From positions 186,001 to 250,000 of the forward strand of contig JAIVFI010000028.1 in assembly GCA_025558095.1 (NCBI GenBank): 64,000 nucleotides of DNA, read 5' to 3'. Positions 47,557 through 57,258 of this stretch are shown here, piece by piece; positions within the stretch are counted from its first letter, which is position 1, and every line of letters begins with the position of its first letter. Below the pieces are notes generated by a model. That model had not been told where the DNA came from. It made no database searches and saw only the letters and a program-made list of their open reading frames with translations. Origin of the DNA: Hyaloraphidium curvatum (taxonomy: Eukaryota > Monoblepharomycota > Hyaloraphidiomycetes > Hyaloraphidiales > Hyaloraphidiaceae). Made by a program: the position numbers and the translations under genes.

Positions 47557-48434
47557 ATGGACTTCCACCGCGAATTCTGTCTCAGCCGGGGCTCGGTGGC
47601 GCGGGCCGTCAGCCGGGGTACGCTGGAGCCTGACCTCCCCGAGGTCGCCGAATGGAAAGCCCAGGCGGTGGACTCGCGCTCATGGAAGTGCGGATACTGC
47701 GGGGCTCAATCCGTGGGAAAAATCGAGATGGCACTCGCCGCCCCGGGTATCCCCAGCAGCCCGATGCCGGTGCTGATCGTGTTCTGCTACCCAGCTTGCG
47801 CCCGTGCGGGGTGCGCGGCGCAAGCGGCCTTAACTCCGATCCCCGGTCGATGCCCCTGCTGATGAGCGGCGTGCGAGCTCTGCTGGCAGAATCGGTCGAT
47901 GAGTTCGTTGCCATCTTCCTGTGGAGGGGCTCGGAAATCGCCGAAACGCAGTACCACCTCATCCGAACCGGGAACGCCGCGCCCCTGCCCCAGATGCTGG
48001 CTGTGATCAAAGCCATTTGCGGCAGAGTTCCCGATGCGCGGAAGGACCGCGCCGGGCGGGTCCTGCAGGACTGGCACTGCGTCGGCTGCGGCTCCGTCAG
48101 CTGCGCCTTCTTCCTCGCCGCCGACGCCGCCTCGCCGCCTCGCCGGGTCTCCTCCACCACCACGGTGAAATGGGACGGCCACGTTTTCCCCCACTGCGAC
48201 GCATCTTCGTGCCGCAAGCTCGCCTTGGCCAAGGCAACGGAACGGTCCAAAGGCGACCCCAACGCGCTGATCGATGGTGGCTTTTGTGCAGCGTGCCCGG
48301 CGATTTCCACGGACCGGGGCCGCGGGATGCAGCGCTGCGGGAGGTGCAGGGTGATGAGATACTGCTCAGCGGAATGCCACCGGAGGGACTGGCCGAAGCA
48401 CAAGGCGAAGTGTGCGCCGAGGGGAGGCCAGTGA
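47557..48434 (+). CDS. MYND zinc-finger protein
   Basis: Two exons (47557-47810, 47867-48434; intron 56 nt) give 273 residues exactly in frame. An N-terminal pair of Cys (SWKCGYCGAQS) and a middle pair (DWHCVGCGSVSC) frame a central region not assigned to a family. The C terminus is a complete MYND finger: CAACPAISTDRGRGMQRCGR, then CRVMRYCSAECHRRDW and PKHKAKC. MYND domains bind proline-rich peptides in partner proteins, often in chromatin or stress contexts. It is the intact relative of the decayed copy at 5169-5949 and more distantly of the gene at 49088-49800. Confidence 0.75.
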
Positions 48435-49087
48435 TCAGAGGGGGGCACCGAGGCTGCGGCGAGATCCCGGGGCTCGCGGTGGATTTCGTCGACCCGGCAC
48501 GCGGCGCTGGTAACGCTGTTCACGCTCTGCGTCGGACTGTGGACCGTGCTGAGGGATCGGGGGTGTTTGTGACAGTGGAGAGCGTGCCCGGGCGGGGCTT
48601 GAGCGGCGAAAAGAGCAAACTGCCCATCACCTCCATGCGCTCTTTCCGGTCACACCCTACTTCCGATCTCCCATCACGGCCGGGAATTCTACAGACCGTT
48701 GCTGACACATTTTGTTGCAAGTATGGAGCCTGCGGTCGAGCTGATGCACATGGGTTGCTTGCCGGCCGAGGAAGCGGGACGATCGGATGGAGGCGGCGAG
48801 GAGGTTCGCGGTCGAGCAGAGGCTCAGGCGGGAGGACAACCCGTACGCCCGAAGTCGGAGGAGGACGTGGTCGCGAGGGTGTTTCCGCGCGGAGAAGCGG
48901 GGCCGGAACGCAGGAGAAAGACAATTCCCATTCAAATCTCTGTAAGTCCGAAGGACTACATGTGACACCTGAAAAGGCGTATCAGGCGGTAAGGCATGCG
49001 GGGATGACGCACTAAGGCTGGCGGACCATGCTCAATTGGCCGGCCGCGGACCAGGATTGCACCGAGAAGATCTCCGCAGCAGCATCG
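48435..49087. other. Gene-poor stretch with a duplicated fragment and short ORFs
   Basis: About 650 bp downstream of the MYND gene. The first part holds a broken copy of sequence found at 51080-51210. Later there is a 52-codon basic ORF (48787-48945, MEAARRFAVEQRLRREDN onward) overlapping another of 80 codons in a different frame; neither can be confirmed. Confidence 0.4.
48485..48605 (+). pseudogene. Broken copy of the 50883-51209 ORF end
   Basis: STRHAALVTLFTLCVGLWTV in one frame and, one base shifted, GSGVFVTVES correspond to STPRTALVTLFTPCVGLWTV and GSGVFVTVES at 51080-51210. Same orientation. The one-base shift breaks the frame. Confidence 0.65.
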
Positions 49088-49800
49088 TCAGTCCAAGCTT
49101 TTCGACAGCACCCTGCACAAAGGCCTGCGCTTGTTCCAGTGCCTTGCTTGGCATTCGTGATCGCAGTGGAGCGCCTGGCGGCATCTCGAGCAGCGCTCCG
49201 GCCAGAAGGTGCAGACGAAGCCTTCGGCATCGTGCTCCCGGGTGAAACAACTTGTTCCAATCAATCCAGCTTGAAGCGGCGCTCGGGCAACTCCGGCAGC
49301 AGCGGGAGCTGTTCCCCTTCGACGTCCCCGACGTCCGAAATGCCCTCCCCGTCTCTCTGGCTCCCCCCGCCGTCCTCGTCCGCCGGGAAGCGGTATTGCT
49401 CTGCGCCGGCCGGCAGCGGGTCGCCCGGCCTCCGCAGGCCCACGAAAAGATCGCCGCCACCGTGCGGGCGCACGCGGCCGACGAGAAACGCGCCGGCGAC
49501 GACGCCGATGTCCGGCGCGGGCACACGGCCGCGCGAGAGCAGCATCCGCGGGTCCGCGCCGAGCAGCGCCGCGAGCCCGCCGGCGGAGCGCGGCGGCACG
49601 GCGCCGGGCTCCGCGCACGCGCGCAGCTCGAGCGCGCCGGCGTCGGCGGGCGACAGCCGCAGCACGTCGCCGACGGACATGCGCAGCGTCGCGCCGTCGT
49701 TGACAGCCAACCCCTGCGCCGTGCGCAGCGGCACCCGCACGAACGACTCGTCGGGCAGTACTCGGACCCACACGAAGGGCTCGTCGGGGGCGGGGGTCAT
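49088..49800 (-). CDS. MYND-type zinc-finger protein, second locus
   Basis: Two exons (49800-49292, 49250-49088) give 223 residues if a 41-nt intron with a GTTGCC donor is accepted; the total closes in frame. The first exon starts MTPAPDEPFVWVRVLPDESF, is Gly/Ala/Arg-rich in the middle and ends in EGEQLPLLPD. The second supplies CFTREHDAEGFVCTFW and then CSRCRQALHCDHECQARHW and NKRRPLC, the second half of a MYND finger; the first CxxC pair is not canonical. The unusual intron makes the model uncertain; a frameshifted gene is the alternative. Function unknown. Confidence 0.5.
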
Positions 49801-49915
49801 GGCGGTTTCGCCAACTCCCCCAGAGACCGGAGGTGAGATCGAGATGGGAGCACCGCACGCCGACCACGAACAAGCGAAAAAAAGTCTATTCAGCTTGTCA
49901 GGTAAAAGAAAAGCC

Positions 49916-50557
49916 TCAAAAGGTCTGGATCCACCTGCCAGCGACTGCCGGGCGCGTGAGGAGAAGCATGAAGACGACCAGGGTCAGGTACGTCACATCC
50001 GCGACCGTCGGTCCCCACGCCGCTCGAGCATCGGCGTATCGCGCACTGATTGGCACAAAAATCAAGGTGCGATACACGGCATGGCTGTTCATAGCGCTCT
50101 CGAATGAGCGGTTGGCGTTATACAGCGCTCCACGAGGCACGTCAACTTCACCACTTGCATCTGACTTCCCAGCGAACCCACCATAGCACCAGGACGTTGA
50201 TCCGAAGATCCAGGACCCCGCGACAACGCCCGTGAGCGCGTCTTCATCTGCCAGCACTTTTTCTTTGGCGAGAATAAACGCCACGCCGGCGTTGTCGGTC
50301 GGATGTTCCAGAACTGGCCTCGAGGGCAGCACCAGCGCCAAGCGACGGCCGCGGCGTCCATCGAGATTAAACACCGTCCTGACCGCAGCGTAGACATCGG
50401 CCCCGGTCCCTGCCGAGTTGACTTGCACAACTCGGATGGCTTCGTCGTTGGCCGCCCCGATGATTGAGATGTCGACCATGTTGGGAGGTGCAGGCGCTGC
50501 TACAGCCGCCGGCGCAGCCGATGGAGCCGCCGACACTTCGGGCACAGCGTCTGCCAT
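49916..50557 (-). CDS. Unknown protein with C-terminal membrane segment
   Basis: 213 residues from ATG 50557 (MADAVPEVSAAPSAAPAA); in-frame ATGs at 50608 and 50671 would add a basic N terminus. An Ala/Pro-rich start is followed by a mixed domain (NMVDISIIGAANDEAIRVVQ, GRRGRRLALVLPSRPVLEHP, SAMNSHAVYRTLIFVPISAR) and one C-terminal hydrophobic segment, VTYLTLVVFMLLL, near the end, as in a tail-anchored protein. No family recognised. Confidence 0.5.
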   Translation of the reverse strand: MADAVPEVSAAPSAAPAAVAAPAPPNMVDISIIGAANDEAIRVVQVNSAGTGADVYAAVRTVFNLDGRRGRRLALVLPSRPVLEHPTDNAGVAFILAKEKVLADEDALTGVVAGSWIFGSTSWCYGGFAGKSDASGEVDVPRGALYNANRSFESAMNSHAVYRTLIFVPISARYADARAAWGPTVADVTYLTLVVFMLLLTRPAVAGRWIQTF

Positions 50558-50882
50558 CGCATTTGTGCGGCGGCAACGGATTGGGAAAGGTTTTGGCTGA
50601 CGTGGCATTCGGGCCAAGCTATGTCCCAAACGCCCGCGGGTGGATGAGATGAATCCGAAGGAGAGATACATTCATCAATCCGAATGAGAGTCCACTCCAA
50701 CTGGCATCACCCGGTCAGGAAGTACACGGCGCTCACATTCACCTGCAGTCCCCCTTTCAGAGGTCGCGCTGCGAGGGAAAATGAGCTTCTGAGCTTTTCA
50801 AGGAACGCACCACCACCTCCACGTATGCCTTACCACAGCTTCTCCGGGTCGTGGTCCGGCACCCCACCTGGCGGACCTCGCC

Positions 50883-51209
50883 GTGCGCAACGGCACGGTC
50901 TCGGCCGTGACGGACGTGTACCGCTCTGCGCGGCGCGGGATCCGGGAGCTCCTCGTTCAGTGGGCCGCGTGCGCGCACTCCCCGGCCAGGGAACGACTCG
51001 AGCACGCGCTGCGAACGCACTCGGACCTGCTGGACTCGTACTGCGGCGCGGACGGGATGCGCGGGCGCATTCTCGGGTTCGCGGTGGATGCTTCGACCCC
51101 GCGCACGGCGCTGGTGACGTTGTTCACGCCCTGCGTCGGGCTGTGGACAGTGCTCAGGGGATCGGGCGTGTTTGTGACGGTGGAGAGCGCGTGCCCTGGC
51201 GGAGCGTGA
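50883..51209 (+). CDS. Hypothetical protein, start unresolved
   Basis: An open frame of about 108 residues with protein-like composition (SAVTDVYRSARRGIRELLVQ, LRTHSDLLDSYCGADGMRGR, then a hydrophobic TALVTLFTPCVGLWTVL). It begins at a GTG codon inside a longer open frame; no convincing ATG or upstream exon was found. The 3' part is duplicated at 48485-48605, where it is frameshifted. It may itself be a fragment of a larger gene. Confidence 0.35.
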   Translation: MRNGTVSAVTDVYRSARRGIRELLVQWAACAHSPARERLEHALRTHSDLLDSYCGADGMRGRILGFAVDASTPRTALVTLFTPCVGLWTVLRGSGVFVTVESACPGGA

Positions 51210-51295
51210 GCGATCAATCGACTGTATTCGGTGCATCCGACTGGCAGCCGCAACCTCCTTGGAATCGATCAATGCCCGTCGTGTCCTCCTGCCGA

Positions 51296-52608
51296 TCAAG
51301 CGCCCCATTCGTCGACCTCCTCCTCCGTCGCCCACTTGGCCCCGATCGAGTCCCAGAAGGCGATTTCGGGCCCTTCCAGGCGGCCGCGCCCGGTGGAGAC
51401 GACGATCTTTTGAAGCCCCCCGCTTGCAGGCGCTCCCGAATGCGGCGGAACAGGGCGTCGTCGCCCGGCTTCAACTCCGTCATGAGGAGGTACGACCTGA
51501 GGATGAGCCGCTCCACGCCGCGAGGGGTGCCTTTCGCATCCATCAGCCGCTGCAAGCTCTTGAACCAGTTCGTCCAGCTCGAGGCACCTGATACCCAGCC
51601 GCGCGACGGCGTCCCAGTCGAAGTTGTCGCAATGCCACGCGTGCACGGAGAGGTGAGGGATGCGAAGATCGGCAGGGTGCGCGAGACGAGCGACGGTGCC
51701 GAAGGAGCACTTGGCGATCCGGAAGAGCTTGTCGCGGACAGCCGGGCGGGAGGTCCAGGTTTGGTCCGCTAGAAGGTCGGTGCCGACGAGGTGGATCCGC
51801 TCGAGGTTGGGGGAGTGCTCCGAAATCGCATCCTTGAGGCCCGACGTGTCCGCCGTTCGCATCCGCTTCGCGTACCTGTCCCAGAAGGTGGAGACCGAGA
51901 CGGCAAAATCGCGCACCGAAGCGGGCAAGCCGTTCGTGCCGTCGATCCCGTCGGGCGCATCTTGGTGCAGGTCTAGCTTGAGATACGCGAGCTCGCGGGC
52001 CCCCTGCAGCATCTTCCAGATGGTCCCGGTGATCTTGGCCCCGTGCGACTCGTACTCGAACCTCTCGACCCGGGCCATCACTTTGCGCAGCATCTCGAGC
52101 CTCTTTGGCGACCACGAGATCCCGGGAGCGATTTTGAGCTTCCTGACGAGGCGCGGCGGGGGCTCCCCGGCGAGCCTGTACCCGTGCGCGAGCAGCTCCA
52201 GCTTCTCGGGGCCGTGGCGGTAGCCGGATCCGAGCACGAGGTCGCCCGCCAGTCGCGCAGGCCGAGGACGTAGCAGCGAGAATTGGCAAGCATGAAGGTG
52301 AGAAGGGTGCGTTTCCAGCCGCGGCGGCCCAGAATGACCATGACGGAGGAGAGGAACTCGTTCGGCAGCGGGGGAACGTTGGCGACGAGGGCGTCCGAGT
52401 CGGAGTCGGGAGGGGCGAGCTCGGGCTGGGCGTCGGTCTCCGCGGGAGCGGCCGCCGGTGGGGGCGCTGCAACAACTTCGGGGCTCTCTCCGCCTTCGCC
52501 GCGCGCGACCTCGTCCTCATGCGGTGCGACATCGCTAACGGGGACTGCGGTGAAGTCGGAAGTTGCGCGGGACGCGCGTCACCCACACTCGCGCTGGAGA
52601 CACCGCAT
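51296..52608 (-). CDS. F-box/LRR-like protein with frame breaks
   Basis: The likely model begins at 52608 with a 22-nt exon, then exon 2 (52544-52270) and a main exon from 52201; introns 42 and 68 nt. Exon 2 ends with an F-box-like block: PPLPNEFLSSVMVILGRRGW, then KRTLLTFMLANSRCY. The rest has leucine-rich segments such as LVRKLKIAPG, LAYLKLDLHQ and SPNLERIHLVGTDL. Near 51560 the reading must shift to another frame (QRLMDAKGTPRGVERLILRS) and near 51420 shift back to reach GPEIAFWDSIGAKWATEEEV and the stop. No introns fit, so there are two compensating indels, real or sequencing errors. F-box proteins recruit substrates to SCF ubiquitin ligases. The first exon overlaps a duplicated polymerase-gene fragment on the other strand. 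Confidence 0.45.
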
Positions 52609-52650
52609 CGAGATGGAGGCGGACGCCGACGAGCACTTATTCGTGGGCGC
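52561..52650 (+). pseudogene. Fragment of the 5' end of the DNA polymerase kappa gene
   Basis: Matches 55013-55120: the 5' leader AGTTG..CGGGACGCGCGTCAC and the coding start, where MEADADEHLF corresponds to MDEPDADEHFLPF. The frame ends after 28 codons. Same orientation as the intact gene 2.4 kb downstream. Confidence 0.6.
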
Positions 52651-53014
52651 CCATTCAACTGCATCAATCCTGCACGCAGACAACGAAGGGACACGATAGA
52701 TCTACCATAGTAGGTTCGAAGCACCGAGGGGAATGGGCGCGCGGGAGAGAGTTTGCTCTAGCTCTCTTGCCCGCCGCGGCTCCTCCTGCGCCGTGCCGGT
52801 TCGGAATAGACCACGATGAAGTGGGTGGCTACTTTTCCCTTCTGTGAAGAACCTCCGCACCGTTCTCTACTCTACGTTCAGAAGAGTGCCCGTATGAACC
52901 AGATCCGGATGCTATAGATGCGAAAGTTTCGCAACCTTGTAGGGACCCAACCTGTCGCCCACTGAGTCAATCCGCAGTTGGGACGCACTGCACGGCCCAC
53001 ATCCACCTCCCACG
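52651..53014. other. Intergenic region
   Basis: About 360 bp upstream of the coiled-coil membrane protein. No gene, RNA or repeat recognised; expected to carry its promoter. Confidence 0.45.
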
Positions 53015-54991
53015 ATGGAAGGAAATCGAAGCGTTCCGGTACCGGGACGGATGGCGAGGCGCAGCCGGGTTCCTGCGCCCGGGTTGCGGTCCGGGTCCGC
53101 TGCCGGCGCCACGTTCCTCCTGGCACTGGCGAACGCCAACTGCGCCTCCGCGGCCGGCGCAAGAGATACGGCGCACTCCACCATAGGAATGCTCGTCATT
53201 TTTTTCTACCTGCTGTGTGTGGTGGGAATTTTGTGCGGCAACGCCGAACTCCGCGAGCGGTCGAGGCTGGTGATCGTTACCGTGGCGTGCTGCGCCGGAT
53301 TGTTTTCATTCGGGTCTGCGCCCTCTGTGCCTGCTGACACCGCAATCAACGTGACGAAAGCCGCCGGGGCGGAACGGCTTCTGTGTGATGGCGATGATAT
53401 GCTGCTAGCGCGCATCAAAGATGCTGAACTTCTGCGGCAAGACGAACGGCTCGCAAGGATGCAGGCGCAATCGGCCCTTCAGGAGGCAGCCAAATCGCTG
53501 GATACCGCGACGGCCGAAAAGGACGAGTGCCTCGCCCGCATCGAGGACTGCGAGAACATGCTGAAGGAAGAGCAGCTCGCCAAAACGCAGGCAGAAGCAA
53601 CCCTGCAGCAGATGTCAAAATCCCTGGATACATTGCTGGGCAAGCTGGGACCCCTGCAGGCCGAGAGGGACGCATTGCTCTTGCGCAACAAGGACGCCGA
53701 GCTCCTGCTTAAGGACGAGCGATTCGCCAGGAAGAAAGCGTACTCAACTCTGCAGGAGACCGGAAGGTTGCTGGGGGAGTCCCGAAGGAACCGGGAGGCA
53801 TGCCAGGGCGATCTTTCCGCTGCCAAGCTCGAGTGCCGCAACCGAACCCGCATTGGATCTGCGTGCCCGATCGCAACGTTGCCGGACAGTGGCCTTACGA
53901 AAGCGCTAGCGAGTCTCGCATGGATGCTCGTCGCCGCCGGGGCCGGCGCCCTGGCTATGGCGATCGTACGGAGTGGTAACGAGCAGGGCCAAAACGCGCC
54001 GATGTCCGATCCATTTAGGAAAGACGCCGGCGTTCAAGCTTATCTTCCCCAGGAATCCGTGGAGGACACGGTGCGGGAGCCCCACCCATCCGCGGACTCG
54101 AACCACCTTGAGGAAGAGCTTGTGGTGCTGCATGCGCAAAGCCCCCCCTCCCCCCCCTATACCCCCGACCATATGAGTATGGTTGTCGGGAATGAATCCG
54201 GGGAACCCAACGATTCCTGCGTCGAAGATTCCGGCCGGGACCTTTCCAGTGAGGTGCCCGACGCTGCGCGTCTCGACGACGCCATCTTCTCCAACGAACC
54301 CAGTTCAAATGGCGAGCTTTTGGAAGCTCACACCATCGGAAGCTTCGCCGACTCGGCCCCAGCTCACGAAGAGCTGCCCACCGTTGCCCAAATGGAGTCG
54401 TTGCTTCTTGAAGTATCGACCAGGGAACACGAGGACTTCGTCTCGGAGCTGCAGGTGCGACTGGAGACCCTGGAAAGGAACATGGCCGATGCGTCTGCAA
54501 TGCAAGGTTGCGTAGCGGCCGAGAGCGAGGAGCTCCGAAAGGAAGTGCAGCGGCAGCGCGACTCTTCCAGCGCATCGGCTGCGCGGATCGCAAACCTGGA
54601 ATCGGAGCTCTTAAGTGCTCTTTCGCAATTGGAAAGGTGGGTTGACCAACGACGGGAGTCTTGTCGGAACCTGCTCAAAGGAACCTACCTCAGGTGCAAC
54701 GTCATGATTCCCAAAATCATGGACCGGATGCGTAACAAGCCCCAAGAGATCAGGGTGGTACCACGCAGCAAGACTGCACGCGCATCCAGCCCTGCGCCCG
54801 GCAAGGCCGGCAATCCGAGCGCCCCGAGCTGTCACCCTTCTGTTCTGAGCAATGAGGCGCTCCTCGCCGCGCTGGAGCAGGAAGTAGCGAATGCCGGCCA
54901 GCTAGAGCTCGACATCAGCGAGCGTTCACAAAGGACGGTGGCGGGAGATTTGATGAAGGCCATGTTCGGTGGCGCAAAGCACGCCAAGTAG
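53015..54991 (+). CDS. Coiled-coil membrane protein, unknown family
   Basis: A single exon of 658 residues. Two hydrophobic segments lie near the N terminus (IGMLVIFFYLLCVVGILCG and LVIVTVACCAGLFSFG) and a third near the middle (LAWMLVAAGAGALAMAIV). Between them a heptad-rich stretch repeats a motif of the type LLxKDERLARMQAQSALQEA, at least three times with about 60-residue spacing (LLARIKDAELLRQDERLA; LARIEDCENMLKEEQLA; LLLRNKDAELLLKDERFA). A second coiled coil spans about residues 455-550. No enzymatic motif is seen. It may be an organelle tether or scaffold. ATG 53015 is the first in the frame. Confidence 0.6.
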   Translation: MEGNRSVPVPGRMARRSRVPAPGLRSGSAAGATFLLALANANCASAAGARDTAHSTIGMLVIFFYLLCVVGILCGNAELRERSRLVIVTVACCAGLFSFGSAPSVPADTAINVTKAAGAERLLCDGDDMLLARIKDAELLRQDERLARMQAQSALQEAAKSLDTATAEKDECLARIEDCENMLKEEQLAKTQAEATLQQMSKSLDTLLGKLGPLQAERDALLLRNKDAELLLKDERFARKKAYSTLQETGRLLGESRRNREACQGDLSAAKLECRNRTRIGSACPIATLPDSGLTKALASLAWMLVAAGAGALAMAIVRSGNEQGQNAPMSDPFRKDAGVQAYLPQESVEDTVREPHPSADSNHLEEELVVLHAQSPPSPPYTPDHMSMVVGNESGEPNDSCVEDSGRDLSSEVPDAARLDDAIFSNEPSSNGELLEAHTIGSFADSAPAHEELPTVAQMESLLLEVSTREHEDFVSELQVRLETLERNMADASAMQGCVAAESEELRKEVQRQRDSSSASAARIANLESELLSALSQLERWVDQRRESCRNLLKGTYLRCNVMIPKIMDRMRNKPQEIRVVPRSKTARASSPAPGKAGNPSAPSCHPSVLSNEALLAALEQEVANAGQLELDISERSQRTVAGDLMKAMFGGAKHAK

Positions 54992-55065
54992 TGTTGATGT
55001 TCGCGAGCGGAAAAGTTGCTGCGGGACGCGCGTCACCGCACTCGGACCGACAGCGCGGACTTCCG

Positions 55066-57169
55066 ATGGACGAGCCGGACGCCGACGAGCACTTTCTCCC
55101 GTTCACCGACGACGACGACCTCGCGTCGTTCGACCCCGACGCGTTCGACGAAGGCGACTTCCCCGACTTCCCCGGCGACGACGCGCTGGGGGACGCCGAC
55201 GGCGGCTTCGACGGGACCGACCCGGACGACGCCGACGCCGCGGGCCGCCATGGAAAAGATGCTCCTGAAGGGCAACACCGCGGACAGCCGGCCAGCCCGC
55301 CTCAGCGGCGTGGTTCCGCCCCTCAAACACCCGCCAAGCCGGCCGCCCGCAGCGCCCCCCCTGCCCTCCAGTCGCCGTCCCGCGGGCGCGCCATGGCGCA
55401 GGCGGACGAGTCGGCAATGGGCCGCGTGTTCGCCGCCACAAAGAGCGGCATGACCGGCGAAGGCCTGCCGCTGGAGGAGCAGAAGCGCATCGTCTACGAG
55501 GCGACAAAGGACTCGGCCTTCTTCAAGCAGCAGCAGAAGCAGGACGCGAAAAACACGGAGCTCGTCACCGCGCTCAAGAAGAAGGTTACCGGGTTCACGG
55601 ACGCGCAGCTGGCCGCGTCCAAGAAGCACACGGACGCGCTGCTCGAGGAGCTCGAGGCCACGCGGGACCTGTCGCGGACCATCGTGCACATGGACGCCGA
55701 CGCCTTTTACTGCAGCGTCGAGGAGCGGGACGACCCCAGCCTCAAGAGCAAGCCTTTTGCCGTCGGCATGACGACCGCAAAGTGGGTTTTCGCGCCCGAC
55801 GATACCGGCCTCCCTTGACGGCCGTGCCAGCTACGTCGCGCGCCGGTACGGCGTCCGCTCGGGGATGGCCCCCTTCGTCGCCAAGGCCCTCTGCCCCGAC
55901 ATCATCATCCTGCACCAGGACATGCGCAAATATGTCGCCGCGAGCAACGAGATCAAGAAAGTGCTCCTCAAGTACCTTTCGGAGGAGACGGAGCTGTCCA
56001 TGGCATCCATCGGTGGGCTTCTTCCCCTCCCACGTGCTGCTTGCCCTCCCGCTGAACCCTGCCGCCCACCAGACGAAGCGTACCTAGATATCACGCGATA
56101 CATGCGCGAGCACAACCTCTCGGCCTCGGCCGTCGTGCAAAAGATCCGCGAGGACGTCTTTGCCACCACCGGCCTGACCTGCAGCGCCGGTGTCGCCCCC
56201 AACAGGAGCCTGGCCAAGGTCGCCAGCGACCTGCGCAAGCCCAACGGGCAGTTCGAGGTGCCCCCCGACCGCGACACGATCCTGCAGTTCTACCGCGCGC
56301 TGGGGATCCGCAAGGTGCAGGGGATCGGCAGCGTCAACGAGCGGTTCCTCCGCGAGGCCTTCTCCATCGAGACCATCGCCGACATCGGGCCCAAGCTCCC
56401 GCACCTGTTCCTCGCGTGGGGACGGGAACACATCGGCTTCTACGCCGGCGTCTACCTCGGGCTGGGCTCCAACGTGGTGGTGCAGCACCACGATACCAAG
56501 AGCGTGAGCAGCGAGACGACGTTCAGGGCGCTGGGGCAGGGGCAGGAGCTGCTGGATCTCCTGAGGGGGAGGTGCGAAGCGGTGGCGGGGGAGCTGAAGG
56601 AGAACAACTGGAAGGGGCGGTGTGTGACGCTGGTCTGCAAGGTGGGCGATCAGCAGGTCCTTGCGATCCGGCAACACGTAATGATAGGCCGTCCACAGAG
56701 GGCCGACTTCCAGCGCTTCTCGCGGCAGCAGAACCTCCTCGCCGACGTCTGCGAGGCCGACGACATCTTCGACGTCGTCCGCCGCCTTCTCGAGAAGGAG
56801 TTCCGCGCCGACCCCCGCCTGCGCCTCCGTCTGATCGGCGCGCGCGTGAACCGGCTCAGCGGCCCCGGCACCGACGGTGGCGCCGGGGAGGACGACGCCG
56901 GCGGGGTGCAAAAGCGGATCGTGGACTACGCCCCCGCGGAGCAGCCGGCGCAGCCGAAGGAGGCGGTCGCGTGTCCAGTGTGCGGGGCGACTTTCGAGGC
57001 TGGGACGGCGGACGTGGTGGTCTCGTCGCACGTGAACCGGTGCCTGGACAAGGGCGGGGAAAAGAGCCCGGCGGGGGGGAAGAGGCCGCGGTCCGGGGAT
57101 GCGGGGAGGGCGGGCGGGAAGAAGAGGGCGCCGGACGGGCAGCGGTCGATTCTGGGGTTCTTCCGCTGA
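55066..57169 (+). CDS. polK-like (DinB family): DNA polymerase kappa (Y-family translesion polymerase)
   Basis: Four exons (55066-55781, 55831-56012, 56073-56641, 56699-57169) give 645 residues. An acidic N terminus (about 1-100) is followed by the kappa-specific N-clasp (GMTGEGLPLEEQKRIVYEAT) and the Y-family core: metal-binding HMDADAFYCSVEERDDPSLK, YVARRYGVRSGM, SIDEAYLDIT (Asp-Glu pair, formed across intron 2), CSAGVAPNRSLAKVASDLRK and IRKVQGIGSV. The little-finger domain includes CKRADFQRFSRQQN across intron 3. The C terminus has a UBZ-type zinc finger (ACPVCGATFEAG, then SHVNRCLDKG) and a PCNA-binding motif, QRSILGFF, at the very end. It copies damaged DNA bypassing bulky lesions. A fragment of its 5' end is duplicated at 52.56 kb. 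Confidence 0.95.
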
Positions 57170-57258
57170 GCGGCCGCGTGGCATGCGCGGCGACAACTAC
57201 TGTCTTCGGGCTTTTGCGGCCCTTCTTTGGCTCTGGGCACTTGATCATGCTCTCTTTG

